A DNA stretch of 57,306 nt from Pseudohalioglobus lutimaris (GCF_002866825.1 NZ_PKUS01000016.1:1-57306); one strand, 5' to 3'. Counted from the first letter of the stretch, positions 1 through 9,177 are shown. Notes: generated by a model not told the origin, from the sequence alone. Program-made: numbers and translations.

Positions 1-2
1 AA

Positions 3-224
3 CAGGCCAGTTTTCGCAAGTACGAGTCAGTAGCCGGCAGTTTTGATGACTACGTGGATTTTCTCCAGCGCAATCCGCGCTACGAAAATGCCCTGGCCAA
101 TAGCGGCGATAGCGGGGCGTTTCTCGCCGAGCTGCAGAGTGCGGGCTACGCGACAGACCCCGCTTATGCAGAAAAGGTATTGGCCGTGCTTAGCGGGCTG
201 CCGGACAAATTGTCCGTCGACTGA
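3..224 (+). CDS. flgJ: Peptidoglycan hydrolase FlgJ, C-terminal end (partial)
   Basis: Only the last 73 codons lie in the window; the gene begins upstream of base 1. The translated tail has FRKYES, then SFDDYVDFL, NPRYENAL and SAGYATDPAYAEKV, which is the typical end of the glucosaminidase domain of FlgJ. FlgJ is the rod-assembly chaperone that also opens the peptidoglycan so that the rod can pass. The position directly upstream of flgK matches the usual flgJ-flgK-flgL order. The N-terminal rod-capping half and the catalytic residues cannot be seen, so only the family is assigned. Confidence 0.9.
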   Translation, partial: QASFRKYESVAGSFDDYVDFLQRNPRYENALANSGDSGAFLAELQSAGYATDPAYAEKVLAVLSGLPDKLSVD

Positions 225-314
225 TTAAAGAATTTTTTTGATCGGTCGCTAAAGGGTGGGTGAACTGATGACAATGCCGTTATGGCAATACAGGAAATAG
301 ACAGGTAACGACTT

Positions 315-2234
315 GTGGCAGACCTATTGAATCTTGGTACCACCGCGCTGCTCTCACTGCAGCGCGCGATCAATACCACCGGGAACAACATTGCCAACGT
401 TAATACGCCTGGCTATAGCCGACAGCGGGTCAACATGGAAACGCTGCCATCGCAGTTCAATGGCGGCAACTATCTCGGCAACGGCGTCAGGGTCGACTCT
501 ATAGAGCGATCTTATGATCAGTTCCTGACTGCTGAGGTACGTTCACGAACCTCCTCGCAGCGGGAGTCCGCTACTTACTATGATCTTTCCAGTCGACTGG
601 ACAGTGTGCTTGCGGACCCGGCAGTAGGCCTATCAGGCGCGTTGAATGGCTTCTTCGGTGCGCTGCAGGATGTGGCCAACAACCCCGGCTCACTGCCCGA
701 GCGCCAGGCTTTACTGGGCCAGAGTCAGGTGCTGGCGGATCGCTTCGGATATCTTGACGATCGTTTTCGTGACCTGGAACAGGAACTCAATGGCAGAATC
801 GAAGCGACGGTCGCGGAGATCAATACGCTGTCACAGGGCATTGCCGACCTCAACAAGCAATTGGTGCAGGCCTCGGCCTCCACGCCCGGGCAGGCGCCCA
901 ACGACCTGCTGGACGCGCGTGATCAGTTACTGGCACAGCTTGCCGAAAAGATCAGCGTTACCACCATCGAACAGTCCGACGGCGCACTTAACGTAATGAT
1001 CGGCAATGGTCAGGCGTTGGTAGTGGGCTTCACCGCTGAGCAGTTGCAGACATCCAGAGACCCCTTCGACGGCACTGCCGTGCAGGTTGGCGTGGTCGGC
1101 CCCGCCGGCACCAGCACCTCTCTGGGGCGCTTCCTCAGTGGAGGTGAACTGGGTGCCATGTTCGATTTTCGCGACCAGCAGTTGAATCCGGCGCGCGACC
1201 AGTTGGGACTCACCGCGGTTGGGCTCGCATCTTCATTCAACGCCCAGCACAGCGCCGGCCTGGATCTCAATGGTTTACCCGGTGCGGATTTTTTCAATAC
1301 CCCCCAGCCCACCTATGCCGCGCAACAGAATAACGCGGGGCTGGCCACGCTGGACGTGAGCCTCAGCGATGTCAGCGCATTGACCGGTGATAATTACAGC
1401 ATGCGCTACGAGGCGGGTAACTGGACGCTGACCAACCGTGACAGCGGTGCATCGCAAACCGGGCCCGGACCGTTCACAGTAGACGGCATCGAAATTGCCG
1501 TGACCGGCGGCGCGCCCGTTGATGGTGATGTGTTCCTGGTGCAGCCGACGCGCCAGGCCGCGGGCCTGTTTGCGCTGGCGCTGGCACGGCCGGAAGATAT
1601 CGCGGCGGGCTCGCCGCTGCGCAGCGGTGAAGAGCTGGCCAACATCGGCAGCGCGGCGCTGGGCTCACTGAGCGCCGACGACCCGGGTACCCTGCCGCTG
1701 GCGGGTCGGGTGACGCTGGCCTTCGATCCCGACGCACTGGGCCCCGGCGTACCCGGCTTCAATGTCGCTGGCATAGCCGGCGGTCCATTGGCATACGACC
1801 CGACCACAGACGCCGCAGGTGCCGACTTTACGCTCGGTGGTTTCAGCTTCAGCGTGAGTGGTACGCCGCAGGCTGGCGACCAGTTGTTTATTGAGAACAA
1901 CGCCAACGGCAGCGGTGATAACAGCAATGCCCTGGCGCTCGCTGACCTGCAGACGGCACGCTCGCTATTGGGTGGCACAGCGAGCTTCCAGGATACCTAC
2001 AGCAGGATGGTAACGGATGTGGCAGTGCGCACCAGCCAGGCGGAAACCGGCATGGCCTCGGAGTCGGTGTTGCTGGAACAGGCGATAGCGGACCGGGATT
2101 CCGTGGCCGGCGTCAATCTTGATGAGGAGGCTGCCAACCTGATCCGTTACCAGCAGGCTTACCAGGCGGCTGCCCAGGTGATTTCCGTGGCTGACCAGTT
2201 GTTCCAGACCTTGCTCAACGCAACGCGACGATAG
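315..2234 (+). CDS. flgK: Flagellar hook-associated protein 1, FlgK
   Basis: 639 residues. The N-terminus carries the rod/hook signature (SLQRAINTTGNNIANVNTPG, about residues 15-34). The C-terminus has NLDEEAANLIRYQQAYQAAA, the heptad-rich helix typical of HAP1. FlgK forms the first junction zone between hook and filament in the extracellular axial structure and is exported by the flagellar type III system. The middle (about 330-560) is Ala/Gly/Asp-rich and holds the variable surface domains. The GTG start at 315 has an AGGT about eight bases upstream. The 90-base gap after flgJ shows no convincing sigma-54 or sigma-28 promoter, so it is probably read from upstream or from an unrecognised site. 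flgL follows nine bases downstream. Confidence 0.95.
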   Translation: MADLLNLGTTALLSLQRAINTTGNNIANVNTPGYSRQRVNMETLPSQFNGGNYLGNGVRVDSIERSYDQFLTAEVRSRTSSQRESATYYDLSSRLDSVLADPAVGLSGALNGFFGALQDVANNPGSLPERQALLGQSQVLADRFGYLDDRFRDLEQELNGRIEATVAEINTLSQGIADLNKQLVQASASTPGQAPNDLLDARDQLLAQLAEKISVTTIEQSDGALNVMIGNGQALVVGFTAEQLQTSRDPFDGTAVQVGVVGPAGTSTSLGRFLSGGELGAMFDFRDQQLNPARDQLGLTAVGLASSFNAQHSAGLDLNGLPGADFFNTPQPTYAAQQNNAGLATLDVSLSDVSALTGDNYSMRYEAGNWTLTNRDSGASQTGPGPFTVDGIEIAVTGGAPVDGDVFLVQPTRQAAGLFALALARPEDIAAGSPLRSGEELANIGSAALGSLSADDPGTLPLAGRVTLAFDPDALGPGVPGFNVAGIAGGPLAYDPTTDAAGADFTLGGFSFSVSGTPQAGDQLFIENNANGSGDNSNALALADLQTARSLLGGTASFQDTYSRMVTDVAVRTSQAETGMASESVLLEQAIADRDSVAGVNLDEEAANLIRYQQAYQAAAQVISVADQLFQTLLNATRR

Positions 2235-2243
2235 GTAGAGATT

Positions 2244-3443
2244 ATGCGCGTCTCCAGTTTACAAATGTTCCAGCAGGGTATTTCCTCCATTCTCGCCCAA
2301 CAGGCGAAGTTGAGTAATACAGAAAACCAGTTGGCGACCGGCAAGCGCCTGCTGACACCGGCTGATGATCCGGTCGCTGCCGCGCAGGTTCTGGATATCT
2401 CCGAAGACCTCGAACTGCTGGACCAGTACCAGCGCAACGCCAACCTGGCCCAGGGACAACTGGCCCTGGAAGAAAGCGTATTGACCGAGGCCGAAACCAC
2501 ACTGCAGCGGGTGCGCGAGTTAGTCGTGCAGGCGAACAACGCGACCCAGAGCCCGGATACGCGGCGCAGCATTGCCGCGGAGATCTCTGCTCGCCTGGAC
2601 GAACTCGAATCTATTGCCAACACGCGCGATGCAAGTGGCGAGTATATTTTCGGCGGATACCAGGCGCAGAACCAGCCGTTTACGCGCTCCGGGGCCGACG
2701 TGCTGTACCAGGGCGACGACGGCCAGCGTTTCATGCAGATTGGCAACAGCGCCCGGGTTGCGGTGCGCGACTCCGGCTATGATGTGTTTGTGGCAGTGCC
2801 CACAGGCAATGGCCGTTTCGGGGTGGAAGCCGGCGCGGGCAACACTGGCAACGCGGTTGCCGGCAGCACCACGGCGGGTCCGGGTTTTGTCGCCGGTAGT
2901 TACAGTATCAGTTTCGCCAGCCCCCCCGGCGGGCCGACAACGTATGAGGTGCGTGACGCCTCCGCGGCACTGGTTTCCTCGGGAAATTATGAAGACGGCG
3001 ATACGCTCACCTTCGCCGGTGCCAGCATCGATTTCAGCGGAGTACCCGGAGATGGCGACACGTTTACGGTTGCTTCTTCCGTGCGCCGGGATATGTTCGG
3101 CACCCTGCAGGACATTGTCAGCGTGCTGGAGAACTCGGGTACGCAGCCCAATGAGGTCGCGGCGGTGAACAATGCGATGGCGCGCGGACTGGACAATATA
3201 GACCAGGCGCTGGGCAACGTGTCGCGGGTGAGAACCGACGTGGGCGTGCGGCTCAACTATGTCGATACGCAGGTGCAGCTTAACGACAACTTCAATCTCA
3301 GCCTGCAGGAAACGCTTTCAGGTATTGAGGATCTTGATTACGCAGAAGCGATCAGCCGGTTCAACCTGGAGCTTACGGCACTGCAGGCGGCGCAGCAGGC
3401 CTATGTAAAGATGCAGGGGTTGTCGTTGTTTAACTACCTGTAA
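2244..3443 (+). CDS. flgL: Flagellar hook-associated protein 3, FlgL
   Basis: 399 residues. The N-terminal flagellin-like helix (MRVSSLQMFQQGISSILAQQ, then TGKRLLTPADDPVAA) and the C-terminal helix (ISRFNLELTALQAAQQAY) are the paired coiled-coil segments shared by FlgL and flagellin. FlgL is the second hook-filament junction protein. A central Gly/Ala-rich segment (about 195-275) is an inserted surface domain and makes the protein longer than the enteric homologue. It lies nine bases after flgK, so the two genes are one transcript, and a hairpin followed by T residues comes directly after the stop codon. Confidence 0.95.
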   Translation: MRVSSLQMFQQGISSILAQQAKLSNTENQLATGKRLLTPADDPVAAAQVLDISEDLELLDQYQRNANLAQGQLALEESVLTEAETTLQRVRELVVQANNATQSPDTRRSIAAEISARLDELESIANTRDASGEYIFGGYQAQNQPFTRSGADVLYQGDDGQRFMQIGNSARVAVRDSGYDVFVAVPTGNGRFGVEAGAGNTGNAVAGSTTAGPGFVAGSYSISFASPPGGPTTYEVRDASAALVSSGNYEDGDTLTFAGASIDFSGVPGDGDTFTVASSVRRDMFGTLQDIVSVLENSGTQPNEVAAVNNAMARGLDNIDQALGNVSRVRTDVGVRLNYVDTQVQLNDNFNLSLQETLSGIEDLDYAEAISRFNLELTALQAAQQAYVKMQGLSLFNYL

Positions 3444-3474
3444 ATCTACAGAGTTGTCTGTAGATATCTTTTTC
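3444..3474 (+). terminator. Rho-independent terminator after flgL
   Basis: A perfect 9-bp inverted repeat (ATCTACAGA / TCTGTAGAT, 3444-3452 and 3457-3465) with a GTTG loop starts on the base after the flgL stop codon. It is followed by ATCTTTTT. It separates the flgKL transcript from fliC. Confidence 0.8.
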
Positions 3475-3741
3475 AATTAATCATTCTTTTTGGTTATAAC
3501 TTAAAGATGACGGGCGCAATCATTCAGCGCCGGATCAATTTCGCGAAGGCTAAAATTCAACACAGTGTGGGCGTCGGGCGAATCCCCCGTCTGGAAATGA
3601 CGCTTTAATTGCAGTGCTTTGCGCATCCATGTGCTCGCCAGCTTCTTCACGAAAACCAATGCTCAATGCGCGCGCAGTCAGTGAACTCGCCACAACTTTT
3701 CGCAAACATTTCACATTTTTTAATTTGTTTATGGATATCCC

Positions 3742-3768
3742 TAAAGTTTTTCCTCGCCACGCCGATTT
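3742..3768 (+). promoter_or_regulatory. Sigma-28 (FliA) promoter of fliC
   Basis: TAAA (3742-3745), exactly 15 bases, then GCCGATTT (3761-3768) matches the flagellar sigma-28 consensus TAAA-N15-GCCGATAA with two mismatches at the end of the -10. Transcription would start near 3775 and give a 5' leader of about 108 bases before the fliC ATG. The rest of the 439-base gap upstream (3475-3741) is AT-rich and shows no credible gene. Confidence 0.88.
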
Positions 3769-3882
3769 ATAGGGTGTCGGCAGTGCGAATCACGGTCGAT
3801 ACGTAATTCCACAAGGAATATGACAGACCAGTGTGGCCCTGCGGCCGCCGCGAAAAGGTCAAACGAAAAGAGGGATTAACCC

Positions 3883-5028
3883 ATGGCTTCAGTAATCAAC
3901 ACAAATATTGCGTCATTGAACGCACAGCGTAACCTCGGCAGTTCACAGAACTCGCTGAACACCTCACTGCAGCGTCTGTCTTCCGGCCTGCGTATCAACA
4001 GCGCCAAGGACGACGCGGCCGGTCTTGCGATCTCCGAGCGCATGACCAGCCAGATTCGCGGCCTCAACCAGGCGGCGCGTAATGCCAACGACGGCATCTC
4101 CCTGGCGCAGACTGCTGAAGGTGCGCTGGCGGAAGTCACCAACAACCTGCAGCGTATTCGTGAGCTGGCGGTGCAGTCCTCCAACGCCACCAACTCGCAG
4201 AGTGACCGGGATGCACTGCAAACGGAAGTATCGCAGCTGCTGAATGAGATCGACCGTGTGGCCAACCAGACTTCGTTCAATGGTGTGAAATTGTTGGATG
4301 GTAGTTTTTCTGGAGCTGTATTCCAGATTGGCGCGAATTCGGGAGAGACTATCACTGTTGCCTCTACCACAGATGCAAACACCGCAGCATTGGGTTCAGT
4401 TACTTCTGCTTCAACGTCAGATGTCGCGACAGGCCTCACCGGTTTTGCTACCGCGATTTCTGCTGGGGACCTGATAGTAAACGGCGTTGACGTTGGCGCA
4501 GTTGCTAGCGCGGGCAGTGCTGTTGAGCGCGCAGGTCAATTGGTGAATGCGATAAACAATGTGTCCGCCGCCAGCGGTGTGGGTGCAACGTATAACAGCG
4601 CCACGGCTGAAATCGTCTTAAGTAGCGGCTCAGACATTGCCTTCACCGGCGCCGCGCTGGATGCGACAGTGACCGGCTTTACGGCCGCTGAAAACGCAAC
4701 AACCACTACTGCAGCGGGCATTGATACCCTGAATGTGAGCTCTTTTGCCGCGGCGCAGCTGGCGATGGATCTGGTAGACAGCTCCCTCACTACCGTCAAC
4801 TCAGCCCGCGCCGACCTGGGTGCCATCCAGAACCGCTTTGAGTCAGTGGTGACCAGCGTACAGACCACTTCCGAGAACCTGTCAGCTGCCCGTTCGCGAA
4901 TTCGCGACACCGACTTCGCTGCGGAAACCGCTAACCTGACCCGCGCGCAGATCCTGCAGCAGGCTGGTACAGCGATGCTCTCGCAGGCTAACTCTGCTCC
5001 GCAGAACGTCCTGGCCCTGCTGCAGTAA
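3883..5028 (+). CDS. fliC: Flagellin FliC
   Basis: 381 residues. The conserved N-terminal D0/D1 ([20 protein letters not shown], then [20 protein letters not shown]) and C-terminal D1/D0 ([20 protein letters not shown], ending in ALLQ) are intact. The centre (about 185-270) contains a flagellin hook-IN type repeat ([18 protein letters not shown]) rich in Thr/Ser/Ala. That segment would be the exposed, possibly glycosylated surface. FliC is the filament subunit, exported by the flagellar type III system with FliS as chaperone. A clear sigma-28 promoter lies upstream, and GAGGG precedes the ATG. It is the only flagellin gene in the window, and no glycosylation island lies between flgL and fliC. 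Confidence 0.97.
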   Translation: MASVINTNIASLNAQRNLGSSQNSLNTSLQRLSSGLRINSAKDDAAGLAISERMTSQIRGLNQAARNANDGISLAQTAEGALAEVTNNLQRIRELAVQSSNATNSQSDRDALQTEVSQLLNEIDRVANQTSFNGVKLLDGSFSGAVFQIGANSGETITVASTTDANTAALGSVTSASTSDVATGLTGFATAISAGDLIVNGVDVGAVASAGSAVERAGQLVNAINNVSAASGVGATYNSATAEIVLSSGSDIAFTGAALDATVTGFTAAENATTTTAAGIDTLNVSSFAAAQLAMDLVDSSLTTVNSARADLGAIQNRFESVVTSVQTTSENLSAARSRIRDTDFAAETANLTRAQILQQAGTAMLSQANSAPQNVLALLQ

Positions 5029-5042
5029 GGGGCTACGGCTTG

Positions 5043-5079
5043 AATCACTGCGGCCGGGTTCTGCCTTGCCGCAGTGATT
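5043..5079 (+). other. 12-bp perfect hairpin between fliC and flaG
   Basis: AATCACTGCGGC (5043-5054) is complemented perfectly by GCCGCAGTGATT (5068-5079) around a 13-base loop. No T run follows, so it is not a standard terminator. It may protect the 3' end of the abundant fliC mRNA or act as a partial terminator before flaG. Confidence 0.6.
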
Positions 5080-5133
5080 GCTACCTGACACCAACGAACA
5101 AGGGCCAACGCAAGGGCCCGGGGGGAATGAGCA

Positions 5134-5523
5134 ATGATCAATAGCCTGATTCCAGTAGCCGCCGTGGTCACGACTACAGCAGCCCCTAATCGCGCCGGCG
5201 GCACAGCCGTCGCAGAGCGAGTGCGGCAAGAAATGCCGGTGGGCGGAAAAACCCCTCCGGTTGATGCACACGTCAGTGACACCTGGCAGCAGGCCCGACA
5301 GGCGGCCGACGTGCTGGCCAGGTATCTCACCGACCTTTCCAACGAATTACAGTTCCGTGTGGATGATGCCACCGGCAACAGCGTGGTCACCGTTTACAAC
5401 TCGGAAACCGACTCTGTGGTGCGCCAGGTCCCTTCGGAGGAAGTACTGGCAGTCGCCCGGTATCTGCAGGACCAGATTGACCAGCAGCGTCCGCAACCTC
5501 TCCTGAACAGCAACGACGAGTAA
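5134..5523 (+). CDS. flaG: Flagellar protein FlaG
   Basis: 129 residues. The C-terminal half (about 60-120) has the FlaG pattern: LTDLSNELQFRVDDATGNSV, then TVYNSETDSVVRQVPSEEVL, and a closing amphipathic helix (VARYLQDQI). FlaG proteins of polar-flagellated gammaproteobacteria affect filament length; the mechanism is not settled. The first 50 residues are low-complexity. It lies between fliC and fliD, its usual place. It is probably transcribed by readthrough from fliC past the 5043-5079 hairpin, since no separate promoter was recognised. Confidence 0.85.
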   Translation: MINSLIPVAAVVTTTAAPNRAGGTAVAERVRQEMPVGGKTPPVDAHVSDTWQQARQAADVLARYLTDLSNELQFRVDDATGNSVVTVYNSETDSVVRQVPSEEVLAVARYLQDQIDQQRPQPLLNSNDE

Positions 5524-5543
5524 GAACGTGATGTGTGCTTATC

Positions 5544-5559
5544 TGGCATTTAGTTTGCA
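5544..5559 (+). promoter_or_regulatory. Sigma-54 promoter upstream of fliD
   Basis: TGGCATTTAGTTTGCA has GG at 5545-5546 and GC at 5557-5558, ten bases apart as required for the -24/-12 elements. TGGCA and TTGCA match the consensus. It lies 83 bases upstream of the fliD ATG at 5643, just after flaG, and fits FleQ- or FleR-dependent control of fliD-fliS-fliT. Confidence 0.8.
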
Positions 5560-5642
5560 TAGTTTGCCAATGCGGCCCATGCGGTCCGCGCTGCAATGGG
5601 TGCAGTGCGGCGCGCGCGTGGCGAGCAGGAGCATATAGGCTG

Positions 5643-7679
5643 ATGATTAGAGCAGCGGGTGTAGGGTCTGGCCTTGATATCGAGGGCCTGGTAACCCAGT
5701 TGGTGGCGGCAGAGCGGGCCCCGGTGGAAAACAGGCTTGCGCGACAGGAAGTGAGTCTCACCCAGGAGTTGTCTGCTTTCGGCCAGTTCAAAGGCGCGCT
5801 GTCGGCTTTCCAGGGCTCGGTGAAAGACCTCAGTGAACTCGCCTCTTTTGGCAGTCGCACTGCCTTCAGCAGTAACCCGGACGCAATCGATGTCAGCGCC
5901 GACGCCAGCGCCATCGCCTCAAACTATGACCTGGAAGTAAGCCAGCTTGCGCGAGCGCACTCTCTGGCCAGTGGGGCCTATGGTTCACCCGCCGAGGAGG
6001 TGGGTACAGGCACGCTGACCCTGCGTTTTGGCAGCACTGACTATCAGCCGCCGGAGCCGGGGCCGGAAAGTTACAACAGCTTTACCCCCAATCCCGAGCG
6101 CGGCGCGGTCAGCATTACTATCGACAACACCAATAACACGCTGGAGGGTGTACGCGATGCACTTAATGAAGCCGGGGTCAGTGCCTCCATCGTCAACGAC
6201 GGCAGCGGCTACCGCCTGCTGATCAACGCTGAGTCCACCGGCGTGGAAAACAGTATTGAAATCAGCGTCAGTGACCTGGGCGATGGCAACGACCTGGACG
6301 GCGCCGGTCTCTCGGCCTTCGCCTTCAGTGCCGGCGCCACCAATCTTGAGCAAACGGTAGCGGCACAGGATGCGCTGTTCACGGTTAACGGTCTGGCCAT
6401 CAGCAGCGCCACTAACACGGCCAGCGAAGTGATCGAGGGCCTTGAGTTCACCTTCAATGGCCTCACCGATGAGAACAGCCCGGTACAGATCGGTATTGAG
6501 CGAGATACAGAAAGCGTCAAGGAGTTGATTGACGGTTTTATCACCGGCTTTAACAGCTTTGTCAGCACCGTTAACAGCCTTACCGGCTATAACGCGGCCA
6601 CCGGGGTGGGCGGCCCCCTGCAGGGTGACTTTTCGGCCCGCTCGGCTGTCGGCCAGATACGGCAGGTTTTGACCAATGCGGTAGCTGGTTTTGACGGCCC
6701 GTTTACGTCGCTGAGTGAAATTGGCATCACTACTCAAAGCGACGGCAGTCTCGCGCTGGATGGCGAGCGCATGGACGAAGTGCTGGCCAGCAATTTCGAC
6801 GACCTTGTCGGTCTGTTTGCCGCAGTGGGATTCCCGTCTGATGCAGGCGTGGAATATGTGGCGTCCTCCGACGCCACGGCAGTGGGGTCCTACGCCGTTG
6901 ATATTGCTCGCCTGGCCAGCCGTGGGCAGTTTACCGGCACGGCTATCGGCTTTCCGCTCACTATTGATGCCAACAACGACAGTTTCTCCGTGCTCATCGA
7001 CGGCATCACCAGCGGTGACCTGGCCCTTACCCAGGGTAGCTACGACAGCGGCGAAGCATTGGCTGCAGAAATACAGTCGCGCATCAACGGCGATAGCGCG
7101 TTGGCTGCCGAAAGCCTGAGCGTGAGTGTCAGCGTTGTCGGTAACCAGCTGCAGATTACCTCCGACCGCTACGGATCCGCATCGCGGGTGGACATCACCG
7201 CGCTGGACACCAACAGTGCCGCGACGCTGGGCCTGTCTATTGGCGCGGGCATTCCCGGCGTTGACATCGGCGGCACCATTGGCGGTGTTGCCGCCCTGGG
7301 CTCCGGCCAGATACTGCGCGGTGGTGTGGGCAGTCCCGTTGAGGGCCTGCAGTTGCAGGTAGAAAGTGGTGACCTGGGTCCGCGGGGAACAGTGGCGTTC
7401 TCCCAGGGCATCGGTTACCAGTTATTTGCACTCATCGATACCATGCTCGACGCCGATGGAGCGCTGGACTCCCGCACCGATGGATTGCAGGGGCGCGTAG
7501 AAGATATCGAAGACCAGCGGGAAGTGCTGGACCGGCGCATGGAAGCACTGGAAGCAAGATATCGTTCGCAGTTCACCGCTCTGGATACCCTGTTATCCCA
7601 GTTCCAGGTCACCAGCGACTTTTTAACCCAGCAACTGGCTGCATTGCCCAAAGCCGGGTCGCTTAATAATTCCAACTAA
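5643..7679 (+). CDS. fliD: Filament cap protein FliD (HAP2)
   Basis: 678 residues from the ATG at 5643. The reading frame is open from 5535, but the extra 36 codons are Cys/Arg-rich and overlap the sigma-54 promoter, and AGGAG lies upstream of 5643. The N-terminal FliD signature is clear (GVGSGLDIEGLVTQLVAAER). About residues 170-215 form a flagellin hook-IN repeat (TIDNTNNTLEGVRDALNEAG), and a similar segment lies further on. The C-terminus is a coiled coil (QGRVEDIEDQREVLDRRMEA) ending with DTLLSQFQVTSDFLTQQL. FliD forms the distal cap that folds flagellin into the filament and can act as an adhesin. It is longer than the enteric protein because of extra surface domains. fliS follows 21 bases later. 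Confidence 0.95.
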   Translation: MIRAAGVGSGLDIEGLVTQLVAAERAPVENRLARQEVSLTQELSAFGQFKGALSAFQGSVKDLSELASFGSRTAFSSNPDAIDVSADASAIASNYDLEVSQLARAHSLASGAYGSPAEEVGTGTLTLRFGSTDYQPPEPGPESYNSFTPNPERGAVSITIDNTNNTLEGVRDALNEAGVSASIVNDGSGYRLLINAESTGVENSIEISVSDLGDGNDLDGAGLSAFAFSAGATNLEQTVAAQDALFTVNGLAISSATNTASEVIEGLEFTFNGLTDENSPVQIGIERDTESVKELIDGFITGFNSFVSTVNSLTGYNAATGVGGPLQGDFSARSAVGQIRQVLTNAVAGFDGPFTSLSEIGITTQSDGSLALDGERMDEVLASNFDDLVGLFAAVGFPSDAGVEYVASSDATAVGSYAVDIARLASRGQFTGTAIGFPLTIDANNDSFSVLIDGITSGDLALTQGSYDSGEALAAEIQSRINGDSALAAESLSVSVSVVGNQLQITSDRYGSASRVDITALDTNSAATLGLSIGAGIPGVDIGGTIGGVAALGSGQILRGGVGSPVEGLQLQVESGDLGPRGTVAFSQGIGYQLFALIDTMLDADGALDSRTDGLQGRVEDIEDQREVLDRRMEALEARYRSQFTALDTLLSQFQVTSDFLTQQLAALPKAGSLNNSN

Positions 7680-7700
7680 TCGAGTGAAAAAGGAATACCC

Positions 7701-8099
7701 ATGAATCAGGCAGCATTGAAGCAGTACCAGGCAGTAGGTGTTCAGGGCGGTGTCACTGATGCCAGCCCCCACCAGTTGATCGGCATGCTGCTCACCGGTG
7801 CACTGGACCGCATTGCGTCAGCCCGCGGCGCGGCGACACGCGGGGATGTGCAGCGTAAAGGCGAACTGCTGTCCCGCTCTATCGCCATTATTGATAATCT
7901 GCGCGCCAGTCTCGATCGCGAGAAGGGTGGTGAGATCGCCGCCAACCTGTCCGACCTTTACGACTACATGGAGCAGCGCCTCGTCGAGGCTAATCTATCG
8001 GCCGACGTTGAAATTCTCGACGAAGTCAGTGCGCTGCTGCTACAGATACGTGCGGGCTGGGAGTCTATTCCCGCGGAATACCGGAGCTTGCAGTCATGA
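7701..8099 (+). CDS. fliS: Flagellin export chaperone FliS
   Basis: 132 residues, mainly helical. The pattern QYQAVGVQGGVTDASPHQLI followed by MLLTGALDRIASARGA is the FliS hallmark. FliS binds the C-terminal D0 helix of flagellin in the cytoplasm, prevents premature polymerisation and delivers it to the export gate. GAAAAAGGAATA lies before the ATG. It is cotranscribed with fliD and overlaps fliT by four bases (ATGA). Confidence 0.95.
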   Translation: MNQAALKQYQAVGVQGGVTDASPHQLIGMLLTGALDRIASARGAATRGDVQRKGELLSRSIAIIDNLRASLDREKGGEIAANLSDLYDYMEQRLVEANLSADVEILDEVSALLLQIRAGWESIPAEYRSLQS

Positions 8100-8458
8100 A
8101 TGCAGCGCTCACTGAATTGCAAATGCACGACCAGGTAGCCAGCTGCCGGCGCCTGGCAACCGTGTTGGAAATGACGCGCAGGATGGTGGCTTGCGCCGAT
8201 GCCGGCGACTGGGAAAGTGTTGCAGAGATCGAGCGCGAGCGGCGCGACGATCTCAAGTTGTGCTTTTCGCAAAGCATTCCCCTAGCTGAAAGCGACGTCG
8301 TGGCCGAGGCCCTGGCGGTGTTGTTACATCTCAATGAAGAGTTGATGGCCAGGCTGAAAGTTGCTCGCGAAACGGTTATGCGGCAGGGCCGTGAGTTTTC
8401 TCGCAAGCGCAGCGCGCTGTCCAGTTACCAGGGCGTGGAGCTTGCCTCGCGCTCCTGA
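8096..8458 (+). CDS. fliT: FliT-like flagellar chaperone
   Basis: 120 residues predicted as an all-helical protein. The position directly after fliS, overlapping it by ATGA, is that of fliT, whose product chaperones the cap protein FliD. Sequence identity in this family is low, so the name rests mainly on position, size and helical character (for example AEIERERRDDLKLCF, then LHLNEELMARLKVARETVM). It ends a fliD-fliS-fliT unit. The 149-base gap that follows contains no clear promoter. Confidence 0.75.
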   Translation: MNAALTELQMHDQVASCRRLATVLEMTRRMVACADAGDWESVAEIERERRDDLKLCFSQSIPLAESDVVAEALAVLLHLNEELMARLKVARETVMRQGREFSRKRSALSSYQGVELASRS

Positions 8459-8607
8459 CCGCTGTCGATGAGCGCTGGTCGGCCAGGCCGCTTGTGTTCA
8501 CTGTTAAGATTAAAACTCGGTTAACTCGCTTGTCGGAATGCAGATAGGATTGAAATCGGGCGTGCCATTCATGCAAACTGTGGTCAGGAAGAAGTGAGTG
8601 AAGGCCA

Positions 8608-9177
8608 ATGGACAAGAGCAGTAGCAAGCCTGAGGATGGCCTGGTTTTTTCGGATAATATTTCGGTAAAGTGGCAGGCAGCGGTCAAGTCACCCGACGCC
8701 GAATTACTTTCGCTGGTTAACGAGTCCAACCAGGCTTTTTTGCGCGCCGTTGCGGCGGTAAGTGCGCCACCGGGCGAGCTTGCCGAGGAAAACGCGGCGA
8801 TTGTGCAGGAAATCGGTCGCCTGGACCTGAAGATAAACCTATTATTGGAGTTGGTTGGTCAACTGGTTTATGCCCAGCTGGAAATACCCGCCAGAACCCG
8901 CGCAACCATTTCCTCAGATGGAATAGAATGGCATTCGAATGAGCTTCCCGAGCCGGGCCAGACGGTGTTTATGCAGGTTTATATTCAGCATGGAACGCCC
9001 AAGCCGCTTTGTTTTTATGGTGAGGTGGTTAGCGAGCAGGCCGAACACGCGACCGGCAAAGCCCGGGTACGCTACCTTGGGTTGAGTGAGCAAACCCGGG
9101 GTTGGTTGGAAAAATTGATATTTCGGCACCATCGTCGACAGGTGGCATTCAAGAAGTCAGTCACGGCGGACACTTAG
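8608..9177 (+). CDS. Atypical PilZ-domain protein
   Basis: 189 residues. About residues 30-90 are helical (SLVNESNQAFLRAVAAVSA, then ENAAIVQEIGRLDLKINLLL). About residues 98-178 look like the beta-barrel of a PilZ domain: ATISSDGIEWHSNELPEPGQ, a middle strand FYGEVV, then VRYLGLSEQTRGWLEKLIF. PilZ domains usually bind c-di-GMP through RxxxR and (D/N)xSxxG. Here the arginine motif is absent and only SSDG remains, so it may sense no nucleotide and act as a protein-protein adaptor. The helical insert plus PilZ resembles tetrameric PilZ proteins of Xanthomonas and the second PilZ gene of this window at 34150-34722. It sits alone between fliT and a response regulator, so a flagellar role is inferred from context. 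Confidence 0.65.
   Translation: MDKSSSKPEDGLVFSDNISVKWQAAVKSPDAELLSLVNESNQAFLRAVAAVSAPPGELAEENAAIVQEIGRLDLKINLLLELVGQLVYAQLEIPARTRATISSDGIEWHSNELPEPGQTVFMQVYIQHGTPKPLCFYGEVVSEQAEHATGKARVRYLGLSEQTRGWLEKLIFRHHRRQVAFKKSVTADT

Noticed and set aside
225-314. Possible sigma-28 promoter before flgK (TAAAG...GCCGTTAT)
   Set aside because: The spacer is about 22 bases and not 15, and the -10 is poor.
3609-3806. 65-codon frame between flgL and fliC
   Set aside because: It runs through the sigma-28 promoter of fliC and lacks a ribosome site and a plausible protein.
8459-8607. Possible sigma-54 site before the first PilZ gene
   Set aside because: The GG and GC pairs are 12 or 13 bases apart, outside the fixed ten-base spacing.
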